Shown here piece by piece: positions 18,011-26,320 of a stretch of 51,942 nucleotides of DNA. The notes under the pieces are model-generated. The model saw only the letters and a list, made by a program, of their open reading frames with translations. It was not told the DNA's origin and did no database searches. The position numbers were made by a program, and so were the translations under genes. The stretch comes from Caballeronia sp. dw_19 (GTDB lineage Bacteria; Pseudomonadota; Gammaproteobacteria; Burkholderiales; Burkholderiaceae): positions 1 through 51,942 of the forward strand of contig NZ_JAAVUQ010000048.1 of the NCBI RefSeq assembly GCF_018449515.1, written 5' to 3'. Each line of letters opens with the position of its first letter. The stretch's first letter is position 1.

Positions 18011-18107
18011 GGCAGCGAATCTCTGAAAGAGGGGTTACCACGACTATAAAGACGGTCGCTGCGTTGATAAACAGCCGGCGAGGCAATGAATTGTGTCGCC
18101 GGTGTTG

Positions 18108-18731
18108 TTAATTATCCGTATCTTTCAGTCCCGGCCACGCTGCCGCAATCGGATTGCCAAGCGCGAACATGTCGATCACGCGTTCGACCGTCTGATCGAC
18201 CATTTCATCGATAGAAGCCGGACGATGGTAGAACGCCGGCAACGGCGGAAAAATAACGCCGCCCATTTCGGTGACCGAGGTCATATTGCGCAAATGCGCG
18301 AGGTTGAACGGCGTCTCACGCACCATTAGCACAAGGCGGCGGCGTTCTTTCAGCACGACGTCGGCGGCGCGGGCGATCAGATTGTCCGATAGCCCGAGCG
18401 CGATGCTCGCCAGCGTTTTCATCGAGCAAGGCGCGACGATCATGCCGTCGGTCGCGAAGGATCCCGATGCGATGCTCGCACCGACATCGCGGACGTTGTG
18501 CACGACATCTGCCAGCGCATGGATGGTGGTTTTATCGAGATCCAGTTCGTGCTGGATGTTCAGCCAACCCGCGCTGGAGATCAGCAAATGCGTTTCGACG
18601 CCACCTAGGCGGCGCAGCGTTTCCAGCAGCCGGACGCCATAGATTGAACCCGTTGCACCCGTGATGGCGACAATCAGCCGTCGTGGCGCGGGTACTGCGG
18701 GTGCTACGGGCGAAGGACGTGCGGCAGGCAA
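18108..18731 (-). CDS. ubiX: UbiX flavin prenyltransferase
   Basis: Makes prenylated FMN, the cofactor of UbiD-type decarboxylases, from FMN and dimethylallyl phosphate. The 207-residue sequence has the flavoprotein start VAITGATGSIYGVRLLE (residues 20-36) and conserved APCSMKTLASIALG, LVLMVRETPF and the C-terminal MVDQTVERVIDMFAL. The only start candidate near the family N-terminus is TTG at 18731, two bases after the grxD stop (TGAGATTG), so it is probably translated by coupling. The Pro/Ala-rich first 16 residues are an extension. Confidence 0.93.
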   Translation of the reverse strand: MPAARPSPVAPAVPAPRRLIVAITGATGSIYGVRLLETLRRLGGVETHLLISSAGWLNIQHELDLDKTTIHALADVVHNVRDVGASIASGSFATDGMIVAPCSMKTLASIALGLSDNLIARAADVVLKERRRLVLMVRETPFNLAHLRNMTSVTEMGGVIFPPLPAFYHRPASIDEMVDQTVERVIDMFALGNPIAAAWPGLKDTDN

Positions 18732-18733
18732 TC

Positions 18734-19045
18734 TCAGGCAGCGGCGAACAATTGCTGCAGTTCGCCCGATTCGTACATTTCCATCATGATGTCCGAGCCG
18801 CCGATGAACTCACCCTTCACGTAAAGCTGAGGAATGGTCGGCCAGTTGGAGAATTCCTTGATGCCCTGGCGGACGCCTTCGTCTTCGAGAACATTGACGG
18901 TCTTGATCTCGGTCACGCCGCAAGCCTTCAGGACCTGGATGGCGCGACCGGAGAAACCGCACATGGGGAACTGCGCGGTGCCCTTCATGAACAGCACGAC
19001 CGGTGCTCCTTCGACGATTTCCTTGATGCGTTCTTGCGTATCCAT
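18734..19045 (-). CDS. grxD: Monothiol glutaredoxin, Grx4/GrxD type
   Basis: A 103-residue single-domain monothiol glutaredoxin that binds and transfers [2Fe-2S] clusters with glutathione. The CGFS active site is at residues 29-32, preceded by KGT and followed by the WPTIPQLYVKGEFIGGSD glutathione-binding stretch. Length is typical. It is located behind prmC-prfA and directly before ubiX, an arrangement known in Burkholderiales. Confidence 0.96.
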   Translation of the reverse strand: MDTQERIKEIVEGAPVVLFMKGTAQFPMCGFSGRAIQVLKACGVTEIKTVNVLEDEGVRQGIKEFSNWPTIPQLYVKGEFIGGSDIMMEMYESGELQQLFAAA

Positions 19046-19223
19046 GGCGTTTCCTGCGATGCGTTGTAATGCGGGGTTGATTTTGGGTCGAGCAGTGAGA
19101 CATGCGCTACTTCAAGCGAAATTTCTCACGCTAACGTGTCTGAAATGATAGCGGATTTCATTCGGGGCGGCGCAAAGCGGTTGGGACGGCTTGCGGCCCG
19201 TCTGCAGTTGGTTGACGCGCGCG

Positions 19224-20060
19224 TCAAGCCGTGAAAAATCCGCCGCTGACACGTTCGATACCAGCCAGATCACGCTCCGAGCGTACGTCGGAAAAGCCGC
19301 GCGCCGTCAGCAGGGCGCGCACGTCTGCGGCCTGATCGTAGCCGTGTTCCAGCCAGAGCGAGCCACCCGTCGCCAGGAAAAATGGCGCTGTCTGGACGAT
19401 TGTCCGGATCGCGGCGAGTCCGTCGGCTTCATCGGTTAGGGCGGTACGTGGTTCGAAGCGCAGATCGCCTTCGAAAAGATGAGGATCGTTCTGCGCTATA
19501 TAGGGCGGATTGCTCACGATCACTTCAAAGCGCAGGGCGGGATCGAGGGCGTCTGTCCAGTTGCTTTCCAGCAGCGTGATTTCACCGCCCGGCCGGCCGG
19601 CATCAAGCAGCTTCGCTGCATTTCGCGCAGCAACCGCCAGCGCTTGCGTCGAACGATCGACCGCCCAGACATGCGCCTGCGGATGGGCCGATGCAATTCC
19701 TATCGCAATCGCACCGCTACCCGTGCCCAGATCGAGCACTCGCGGCGCTTCGACCCCGGCCATCTGTTCGAGCGCGATTTCCACCAGCAATTCAGTTTCC
19801 GGCCGCGGAATCAACACGTCCGGCGTGACCTCGAACTCAAGCCCGAAAAATTCCCGCGTTCCCACGAGTTGCGCGATCGGTTCGCCCGCCGCGCGTCGTT
19901 GCACCAACGCTTCGAAGCGCCCGACGTTCTCCTCAGCCAGTTCTTCGTCGTCGCGTGTGATCAATTCGGTGCGCCGCCAGCCGAGCACATGCTCGAGCAA
20001 GATCCGCGTTTCGAGCGCGGGCAGGGCAGACGCACGCATTAACCCGGCGACCGTCGTCAT
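19224..20060 (-). CDS. prmC: Release factor glutamine N5-methyltransferase
   Basis: Methylates the Gln of the GGQ motif in release factors RF1/RF2, raising termination efficiency. The 278-residue protein has an N-terminal helical domain with RFEALVQRRAAGEPIAQLVG. The SAM motif LDLGTGSGAIAI is at 109-120 and the catalytic NPPY at 184-187. It overlaps the stop of prfA, its substrate gene, by four bases (ATGA type), giving coupled expression. E. coli PrmC is 277 residues. Confidence 0.96.
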   Translation of the reverse strand: MTTVAGLMRASALPALETRILLEHVLGWRRTELITRDDEELAEENVGRFEALVQRRAAGEPIAQLVGTREFFGLEFEVTPDVLIPRPETELLVEIALEQMAGVEAPRVLDLGTGSGAIAIGIASAHPQAHVWAVDRSTQALAVAARNAAKLLDAGRPGGEITLLESNWTDALDPALRFEVIVSNPPYIAQNDPHLFEGDLRFEPRTALTDEADGLAAIRTIVQTAPFFLATGGSLWLEHGYDQAADVRALLTARGFSDVRSERDLAGIERVSGGFFTA

Positions 20061-21139
20061 TCCGAATCGCCCAACGCTGCGAGCAACTCGGCCTGATGTT
20101 CGCTGACGAGCGCGGCAACCAGATCATCGATATCGCCATCCATGATCGCGTCGAGCTTATACAGCGTGAGATTGATCCGGTGATCCGTCATTCGCCCCTG
20201 CGGAAAGTTATACGTACGAATCCGTTCCGAACGATCGCCCGAGCCGATCAAACTCTTGCGCGTGGCTGCTTCCTTCGCGTGCTGCTCGTGATACTGCTTG
20301 TCCATGATCCGTGCGGCGAGCACCTTCAGCGCGCGATCCTTGTTCTTGTGCTGCGAGCGGTCGTCCTGGCATTCCACCACGATCCCAGTCGGCAAATGCG
20401 TCACGCGCACCGCTGAATCGGTCTTGTTGATGTGCTGGCCGCCCGCGCCGGAAGCGCGAAAGGTATCGATACGCAAGTCCGCCGGATTGATCACCACTTC
20501 GCCAATTTCGTCGGCTTCGGGCATCACCGCGACCGTACACGCCGACGTGTGAATGCGCCCCTGCGTTTCGGTCGCCGGCACCCGCTGTACGCGATGCCCG
20601 CCCGATTCGAACTTCAGCTTCGAGTACACGTTCTGGCCCGCGATCCGCACGATCACTTCTTTATAACCGCCGAGATCGGAGACGCTTTCCGACATCATTT
20701 CGACCGTCCAGCGATTGCGCTCGGCATATCGGAGATACATGCGCAGCAGGTCGCCCGCGAACAGCGCGGATTCATCGCCGCCCGTGCCCGCCCGGATTTC
20801 GATGAAGATATTGCGGTCATCGTTGGGATCTTTTGGCAGCAACATGGCTTGCAGATCGCGCTCGATAGCCACCATCCGCTCGCGCGCCTCGCCAATTTCT
20901 TCTTCGGCGAAATCGCGCATGGACGGGTCGGAGAGCAATTCCATGGCGGTGGTTTCGTCGTTCGACGCCTGCCGCCACAACGCGTATTGCTCCACAACCG
21001 GCCCGATTTCGGCGTTTTCCCGCGTGATCTTCCGATACTGATCCATATCGGCGGTCACATCTTCACGGCTCATCAGGTCATTGAGTTCGGCCAGCCGGGT
21101 AGTCAGCTGGTCGAGCTTGTTTTGCATGCTCGTTTTCAT
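20057..21139 (-). CDS. prfA: Peptide chain release factor 1
   Basis: Recognises UAA and UAG stop codons in the ribosomal A site and triggers peptide release. The 360-residue sequence shows the codon-recognition PAT at residues 188-190 (RVPATETQGR), the catalytic GGQ at 233-235 and the downstream QDDRSQHKNKDRAL block. PAT identifies RF1 as opposed to RF2 (SPF). The start could be at 21139 or at an internal ATG four codons later; neither has a clear ribosome site. It is preceded by hemA and followed by overlapping prmC. Confidence 0.97.
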   Translation of the reverse strand: MKTSMQNKLDQLTTRLAELNDLMSREDVTADMDQYRKITRENAEIGPVVEQYALWRQASNDETTAMELLSDPSMRDFAEEEIGEARERMVAIERDLQAMLLPKDPNDDRNIFIEIRAGTGGDESALFAGDLLRMYLRYAERNRWTVEMMSESVSDLGGYKEVIVRIAGQNVYSKLKFESGGHRVQRVPATETQGRIHTSACTVAVMPEADEIGEVVINPADLRIDTFRASGAGGQHINKTDSAVRVTHLPTGIVVECQDDRSQHKNKDRALKVLAARIMDKQYHEQHAKEAATRKSLIGSGDRSERIRTYNFPQGRMTDHRINLTLYKLDAIMDGDIDDLVAALVSEHQAELLAALGDSE

Positions 21140-21238
21140 GGAAGGCTGGAGCGAAGCTCCGGAGAGGACAGCGATCAGGAACGCGACCGCAAAGATGCTC
21201 GCATGCGGCGCAACTGCAGAAGAGACGAAAGAGGGGCG

Positions 21239-22552
21239 CTAAGTTTCCGACGGATCGGACGGATCGTTCGATCCCGACGGATGGCCGTGCTTGTAAAGTC
21301 CGCCCATCAGGTCGATGAGCTGGTCGCGATTCTCACGGCTGGCACGGCTGAGCGCGTGCGTGGGGCCGTGGATCAGCTTGTTGGTCAGCGACTGCGACAG
21401 CGCTTCGAGCACCGCCGCCGGGTCGTCGCCACGCGCGAGCATCTTGCGGGCACGTTCGACTTCGGCGCGGCGCATGGCGTCGGCTTGCGTGTGCATATGG
21501 CGGATCACCGGCACGATGCTGCGTGCGTCGAGCCATTGCATGAAGTTCTGCACACGGGTGTCGATGATCGATTCGGCCTGCGCCACCGCCGCTTGCCGGG
21601 ACGCGCTGCCTTCGCGAACGATCGCGCCGAGGTCGTCGACGGTATAGAGGAATACGTCCTGCAGTTTGCCCACTTCGGGTTCGATGTCGCGCGGAACCGC
21701 GAGATCGACCATGAAAATCGGCCGATGGCGGCGCGCCTTGACGGCCCGTTCCACCGCGCCGAGTCCGATGATAGGCAATGTGGATGCCGTGCACGACACG
21801 ATGATGTCGAACTCGTGCATGCGCGCCGGCAACTCGGAAAGCGGAATGGAACGGCCGTTGAAGCGATCGGCGAGCTTTTCGCCTCGTTCGGCGGTGCGGT
21901 TCGCCACCACGAGTTCGCGCGGCTTTTGCGCGGCAAAATGCGTCGCGCACAACTCGATCATTTCGCCCGCGCCAATGAACAGCACGCGTTGGCCCGAAAT
22001 GTTTTCGAAGATGCGCTGCGCGAGACGCACGGCCGCAGCGGCCATGGAAACAGATTGCGCCCCAATTTCAGTTGTCGTGCGCACTTCCTTTGCAACGGCA
22101 AAGGTGCGCTGGAACAGCTGGTTCAGATACGTGCCGAGTGCGCCGGCTTCGGACGCTGTGCGCACCGCGTCCTTCATCTGGCCGACAATCTGCGTCTCGC
22201 CAAGCACCATGGAATCAAGCCCGGAGGCGACGCGAAACGCATGCCGCACCGCTTCTGACTGCGGCAGCGCGTAGACATGCGGCGCGAGCTCGGAGACCGG
22301 CAGGTTGTGATACTTGGACAGCCAATGGATGGCGGCGTCGCGGGCGGCTTTGTCGTCGGTGGCGCAATACAGCTCCGTGCGGTTGCACGTCGACAGGATC
22401 GCGGCTTCCGGTGCAGTTTTCCCCAGCGACCCCAGCCACAGATCTTTCAGCGCGCCGAGCGCTGGTTTGATCTGTTCGAGCGGAAACGCCACGCGTTCGC
22501 GCAAGGCGATAGGCGCAGTGTGGTGGTTGATTCCGATCGCGAGGAGCTGCAT
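21239..22552 (-). CDS. hemA: Glutamyl-tRNA reductase
   Basis: First enzyme of the C5 tetrapyrrole pathway: reduces glutamyl-tRNA(Glu) to glutamate-1-semialdehyde with NADPH. The 437-residue protein starts with AIGINHHTAPIALRERV, has the nucleophile C56 in LSTCNRTELY, and then GETQIVGQMKDA and the NADPH-binding VLFIGAGEMIELCATH. The C-terminal tail (KHGHPSGSNDPSDPSET) is slightly longer and more polar than in E. coli. Heads the hemA-prfA-prmC-grxD-ubiX series. A -10 element lies in the end of the upstream regulator gene. Confidence 0.97.
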   Translation of the reverse strand: MQLLAIGINHHTAPIALRERVAFPLEQIKPALGALKDLWLGSLGKTAPEAAILSTCNRTELYCATDDKAARDAAIHWLSKYHNLPVSELAPHVYALPQSEAVRHAFRVASGLDSMVLGETQIVGQMKDAVRTASEAGALGTYLNQLFQRTFAVAKEVRTTTEIGAQSVSMAAAAVRLAQRIFENISGQRVLFIGAGEMIELCATHFAAQKPRELVVANRTAERGEKLADRFNGRSIPLSELPARMHEFDIIVSCTASTLPIIGLGAVERAVKARRHRPIFMVDLAVPRDIEPEVGKLQDVFLYTVDDLGAIVREGSASRQAAVAQAESIIDTRVQNFMQWLDARSIVPVIRHMHTQADAMRRAEVERARKMLARGDDPAAVLEALSQSLTNKLIHGPTHALSRASRENRDQLIDLMGGLYKHGHPSGSNDPSDPSET

Positions 22553-22602
22553 GTTTTGGGCCTGATCCGATGGCCTTGTGGGACCTTGGAATTTAGCCCG
22601 AT

Positions 22603-22608
22603 ATTATA
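22603..22608 (-). promoter_or_regulatory. Candidate -10 element of hemA
   Basis: TATAAT on the minus strand, 51 bp before the hemA ATG and overlapping the stop region of the upstream response-regulator gene. No consensus -35 is seen 17 bp upstream (AAATGA), so an activator or weak basal use is possible. Confidence 0.35.
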
Positions 22609-23353
22609 GCCTTTCGCGGATTTCTTCATTTCCGGCCGGGAAACCCAAGCCAGACAAGCCGCCCGGAATGCCGTCCGCTTCAATCCGGTCCAGTTGGTAA
22701 CCGTAGCCGTACAGCGGCGTCAACCGGTAACCGTTGTCGGGCCGGAGATGCAATTTCGTGCGCAGGCGGGACGCGTGGGTATCGAGTGTCCGCGACGCCA
22801 TGTCGCTCCCTCGCGGCCACACCACTTCCATGATGTGTGCACGCGAGACGGCGCGCGAGAGGTTCGTGAACAGCAACCGGGCGAAGCGGAACTCCTTCGG
22901 CGTGAGCAAGACCCGCTGATCCACGAAACTCACGCTCAATTCCGACGCGTTGAACCGATACTCGCCGAAATGCTCGGCGGCGGGCGTACGAACCGCGCTA
23001 CGCCGCGCCAGTACTTCAACGCGGGCGGCCAGTTCAACGCAGCGGACGGGTTTGGCGACGCAATCGTCAGCGCCGGCTTTCAGGCACGCGACCATATCGG
23101 ATTCGCTCTGGCTCGCCGCGATCAACACGATGGGAAGCTGCGGCGCCAGTTGCCTGACCCGTTCGATGATTTCCGCGCCGATCATGTCGCGCGTTTCATT
23201 GGCGGCGATCAGCAAGTCGAATGTGTCGTACCTCATCCGATCCAGCAGCACGGGCGCAGTGGGGAAGAAATGGCAAAAATGGCCGTCCAGGACAAGCGTC
23301 CGGCGGATGAGTGCGGCGTGCTGAACGTCCGCGTCGATGATGGCGATTCGCAT
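22604..23353 (-). CDS. OmpR-type response regulator with degenerate receiver
   Basis: A 249-residue protein with a receiver-like domain (1-118) and a winged-helix DNA-binding domain (about 128-228, LTPKEFRFARLLFTNLSRAVSR... THASRLRTKL). The position of the phosphorylated aspartate is alanine (A51, in FDLLIAANE where DLILLD is usual). The acidic pocket keeps D7 but the next position is A8, and the conserved Thr/Ser before the lysine loop is Ala. The switch Lys is kept (CVAKP). Such atypical receivers usually act without phosphorylation. No histidine kinase gene is nearby. It lies directly upstream of hemA in the same direction, which could indicate a regulatory link. Confidence 0.85.
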   Translation of the reverse strand: MRIAIIDADVQHAALIRRTLVLDGHFCHFFPTAPVLLDRMRYDTFDLLIAANETRDMIGAEIIERVRQLAPQLPIVLIAASQSESDMVACLKAGADDCVAKPVRCVELAARVEVLARRSAVRTPAAEHFGEYRFNASELSVSFVDQRVLLTPKEFRFARLLFTNLSRAVSRAHIMEVVWPRGSDMASRTLDTHASRLRTKLHLRPDNGYRLTPLYGYGYQLDRIEADGIPGGLSGLGFPAGNEEIRERL

Positions 23354-23554
23354 GATTTCCGACGCCGCCGCGCGCGCTGAGAGCGGGCCGGGCGGCGCGG
23401 CACTTGCTTGCCATCGCCATTCCAGCCCCCTAAACTCATTCGCTACGCTGCAAACGCCTTCCAGACCTTCTAGGTTTACAGAACCGAAAATGCTAGTTCA
23501 CGAATCCGATTCAACCCATAGGTTTAGTCCTAATTCCGCTGGAACGCGCCGCTA

Positions 23555-23818
23555 ATGGGGTGGCCTGGCATCGTATTTCTCGGTTTGGTGGTCGGGCTGG
23601 CCGGCGGGTGGCTGCACCCGTTGCGGCGTTTGGTCTCAAGGCCATTCGGCCGGCTATGGGCGGCGGGACTCGCGGGCATGGCGGCGGCGATAGTCGCAAA
23701 AATGCTCGGCAACATCACCGGCGCATTCCACGATGGCGACTCCCTTGAATGGCTTGCGTGCGCGTTGTTGGCGCTGGCCGCCGTGACCGTCACGGTGGGA
23801 CTGGCGGCACGCCGTTGA
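23555..23818 (+). CDS. Small membrane protein, GlsB/YeaQ/YmgE-like
   Basis: An 87-residue protein with three hydrophobic segments (about 5-20, 32-50 and 63-84). The pattern GIVFLGLVVGLAGGWL followed by glycine-rich helices resembles the transglycosylase-associated (GlsB/YeaQ) family of inner-membrane stress proteins, although similarity is weak. No clear ribosome site precedes the ATG. It lies 41 bp before pepP on the same strand and may be its operon partner. Family membership is tentative. Confidence 0.58.
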   Translation: MGWPGIVFLGLVVGLAGGWLHPLRRLVSRPFGRLWAAGLAGMAAAIVAKMLGNITGAFHDGDSLEWLACALLALAAVTVTVGLAARR

Positions 23819-23859
23819 TCTTATGTTCGACGTAACAAAAAAATTCTGCAGGTGACTCC

Positions 23860-25680
23860 ATGAACGATCGACTGAATTCCCCCGATGGCCAGACTTTCGC
23901 CCGGCGTATCGAATTGCTGCGCGGCGCCATGGCGCGTGAGGCGCTGGCCGCCGTGCTGGTGCCGTCGTCGGACCCGCACATCTCCGAGTACCTGCCGGAG
24001 CACTGGCAGGGGCGGCAGTGGCTATCAGGATTCACCGGCTCGGTCGGAACGCTGGTCGTGACCGCCGATTTCGCCGGCGTGTGGGTCGACAGCCGGTATT
24101 GGACGCAGGCCGAGGCGCAACTGGCAGGGACCGGCATCGCGTTGATGAAGATGATGGCCGGGCAGCAATCCGCACCGCATGTCGACTGGCTCGCGGAGAA
24201 TGTAGCGGCCGGCGAGACGGTGGCCGTCGATGGCGCCGTGCTCGGCGTGGCGGCGGCGCGGGCGCTGAAAGATGCGCTGACGGCGCGCGGGATCGTCTTG
24301 CGCACGGACCTGGATCTGCTCGATGCCGTCTGGCCGGAGCGGCCGGGTTTGCCGTCGGAGCGTGTGTACGAACACGTCGCGCCTCAGGCGAGCGTCACGC
24401 GTCCGGAAAAGCTGGCGGAAGTCCGGCGTGTGATGCGCGAGAAGGGCGCGCAGTGGCATTTCATCTCGACGCTCGACGATCTCGCGTGGCTGTTCAACCT
24501 GCGCGGCGCCGATGTCACCTATAACCCCGTCTTCGTCGCGCACGCGTTGATCGGACTGGATGACGCAGCATTGTTCGTCGGCGATGGCAAGATTTCCGCT
24601 GATCTCAAGGCGTCGCTGCTGACGGAGAATGTGCGCGTCGAGCCGTATTCCGATGTTGCCAATGCGCTTGCCGCGTTGCCCGCGGGCTCCACGTTGCTCA
24701 TCGATCCGCGCCGGATCACGTTCGGCTCTCTTGAGAAAGTGCCGCCCGAGGTGAAGATCGTGGAAGCGGTGAACCCGTCGACGTTCGCCAAGTCGCGCAA
24801 GAGCCCCGCCGACGCCGCGCATATTCGCGCGACCATGGAACAGGACGGCGCGGCGCTCGCCGAATTCTTCGCGTGGTTCGAAGATACGCTTGGGCGCGAG
24901 ACGATCACGGAACTCACCATCGACGAAAAATTGACGGCTGCGCGTGCGCGCCGGCCCGGTTTCGTGACGTTGAGCTTTGCGACTATCGCCGGCTTCAATG
25001 CGAATGGCGCGATGCCGCATTACCGCGCGACCGAAGCCTCGCATTCGGTGATCGAAGGCAATGGCTTGCTGCTGATCGATTCGGGCGGTCAATACCTGAG
25101 CGGTACGACGGACATCACGCGCGTCGTACCTATCGGCACGATTACGGCTGAGCACAAACGGGATTTCACCATCGTGCTGAAAGGGACGATCGCGTTGTCG
25201 CGGGCGCATTTCCCGCGCGGCATCCGTTCACCTATGCTCGACGCCATCGCCCGTGCGCCCATCTGGGAAGCCGGCGCGGATTACGGACACGGCACGGGGC
25301 ATGGCGTCGGTTATTTCCTGAACGTGCACGAAGGCCCGCAGGTCATCTCGCACTACGCGCCGGCCGAGCCCTACACGGCCATGGAAGACGGCATGATCAC
25401 GTCGATTGAACCAGGGCTTTATCGGCCGGGAAAATGGGGTATTCGCATCGAAAACCTGGTGATGAACGAGCCCGCCGGCAAAACCGAATTCGGCGATTTC
25501 CTCAAGTTCGAAACGCTGACGCTGTGTCCTATCGACACACGCTGCATCGACCTGGCCCTGCTGCGCGACGACGAACGCGCGTGGCTAAACGACTATCACG
25601 CAACGGTCCTCGAACGCGTCTCGCCGCATGTGTCCGGCGCGGCGAAAGCGTGGCTCGAAAAACGCACGCAAGCAATCTGA
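23860..25680 (+). CDS. pepP: Xaa-Pro aminopeptidase (M24B, aminopeptidase P)
   Basis: Removes N-terminal residues preceding proline. The 606-residue protein belongs to the long three-domain aminopeptidase P class (eukaryotic XPNPEP1-like), with two creatinase-type N-terminal domains and a C-terminal pita-bread metallopeptidase. Metal ligands and catalytic residues are seen in LLLIDSGGQYLSGTTDITR (Asp), HGTGHGVGYFLNVHEGP (His) and SIEPGLYRPGKWGIRIEN (Glu). E. coli PepP is much shorter (441). The ATG follows CTGCAGGTGACTCC; AGGTGA is the likely ribosome site. Probably co-transcribed with the HAD gene 16 bp downstream. Confidence 0.93.
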   Translation: MNDRLNSPDGQTFARRIELLRGAMAREALAAVLVPSSDPHISEYLPEHWQGRQWLSGFTGSVGTLVVTADFAGVWVDSRYWTQAEAQLAGTGIALMKMMAGQQSAPHVDWLAENVAAGETVAVDGAVLGVAAARALKDALTARGIVLRTDLDLLDAVWPERPGLPSERVYEHVAPQASVTRPEKLAEVRRVMREKGAQWHFISTLDDLAWLFNLRGADVTYNPVFVAHALIGLDDAALFVGDGKISADLKASLLTENVRVEPYSDVANALAALPAGSTLLIDPRRITFGSLEKVPPEVKIVEAVNPSTFAKSRKSPADAAHIRATMEQDGAALAEFFAWFEDTLGRETITELTIDEKLTAARARRPGFVTLSFATIAGFNANGAMPHYRATEASHSVIEGNGLLLIDSGGQYLSGTTDITRVVPIGTITAEHKRDFTIVLKGTIALSRAHFPRGIRSPMLDAIARAPIWEAGADYGHGTGHGVGYFLNVHEGPQVISHYAPAEPYTAMEDGMITSIEPGLYRPGKWGIRIENLVMNEPAGKTEFGDFLKFETLTLCPIDTRCIDLALLRDDERAWLNDYHATVLERVSPHVSGAAKAWLEKRTQAI

Positions 25681-25696
25681 ACGGAGCGGCAAACGT

Positions 25697-26320
25697 ATGG
25701 CGATCAAGGCAGTGGTGTTTGATTTCGGCGGCGTGCTGATCGACTGGAATCCTGAGTATGTGTACAGCAGGCTGATTCCCGATGCCACCGAACGGCGCTG
25801 GTTCATGGACAACGTGGTCGCGATGGACTGGGTGCTGCAGCAGGACGCGGGGCAAACCATCGCCGACGGCAACGCTGAATTGATCGCCAGGTTTCCCGAG
25901 CATGAAGCCCTGATCCGCGCGTTTTACGAGCGCTGGCAGGAAATGGTGGCGGGCGTGCTGGAAGACGGAGTCGCGTTGGTCGACAAGCTCGAAGCCGCGG
26001 ATGTGCCGCTTTTCGGGCTCACCAACTGGTCCGCCGAAACTTTCCCCTGGGCATGGGATCGGTTTCCGGTGCTGCAGCGATTTCGCGAGGTGGTTGTGTC
26101 GGGGCGCGTGCTGGTCGCAAAACCCGATCCGGCGATTTTCGCGTTGATGTGGGCTGAAATTGAAAGGCATCTTCCGGGCATTCAGCCGCAGGAAGTCGTT
26201 TTTATCGATGACAACGCGAAGAACATCCGGGCTGCCACCGCGCTTGGCTGGAACGCCGTGCATCACACGAACGCCGAGCAGACCGAAGCGCGCTTGAGGG
26301 CGCTCGGTTTGCCCGTGTGA
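25697..26320 (+). CDS. HAD-superfamily phosphatase (YihX-like)
   Basis: A 207-residue cytosolic HAD hydrolase. The start at 25697 has GGAGCGG upstream; the open frame begins inside pepP but family similarity begins at MAIKAVVFDFGGVLID. Nucleophile D9 is in motif I; the usual second Asp is Gly (FDFGGV), as common in the YihX/haloacid-dehalogenase-like branch. Motif II is LTNW, the motif III Lys is in VAKPDPAIF, and motif IV is VVFIDDNAKNI. Candidate substrates are sugar phosphates such as glucose-1-phosphate. The stop abuts the convergent DUF748-like gene. Confidence 0.9.
   Translation: MAIKAVVFDFGGVLIDWNPEYVYSRLIPDATERRWFMDNVVAMDWVLQQDAGQTIADGNAELIARFPEHEALIRAFYERWQEMVAGVLEDGVALVDKLEAADVPLFGLTNWSAETFPWAWDRFPVLQRFREVVVSGRVLVAKPDPAIFALMWAEIERHLPGIQPQEVVFIDDNAKNIRAATALGWNAVHHTNAEQTEARLRALGLPV

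Noticed and set aside
20432..22258. 608-codon open frame on the plus strand across prfA/hemA
   Set aside because: Shadow of the real minus-strand genes; GC-rich codon third positions keep the opposite frame open.
24025..25209. 394-codon minus-strand frame inside pepP
   Set aside because: Antisense shadow of a well-supported aminopeptidase P gene; Arg/His-rich, no family signature.
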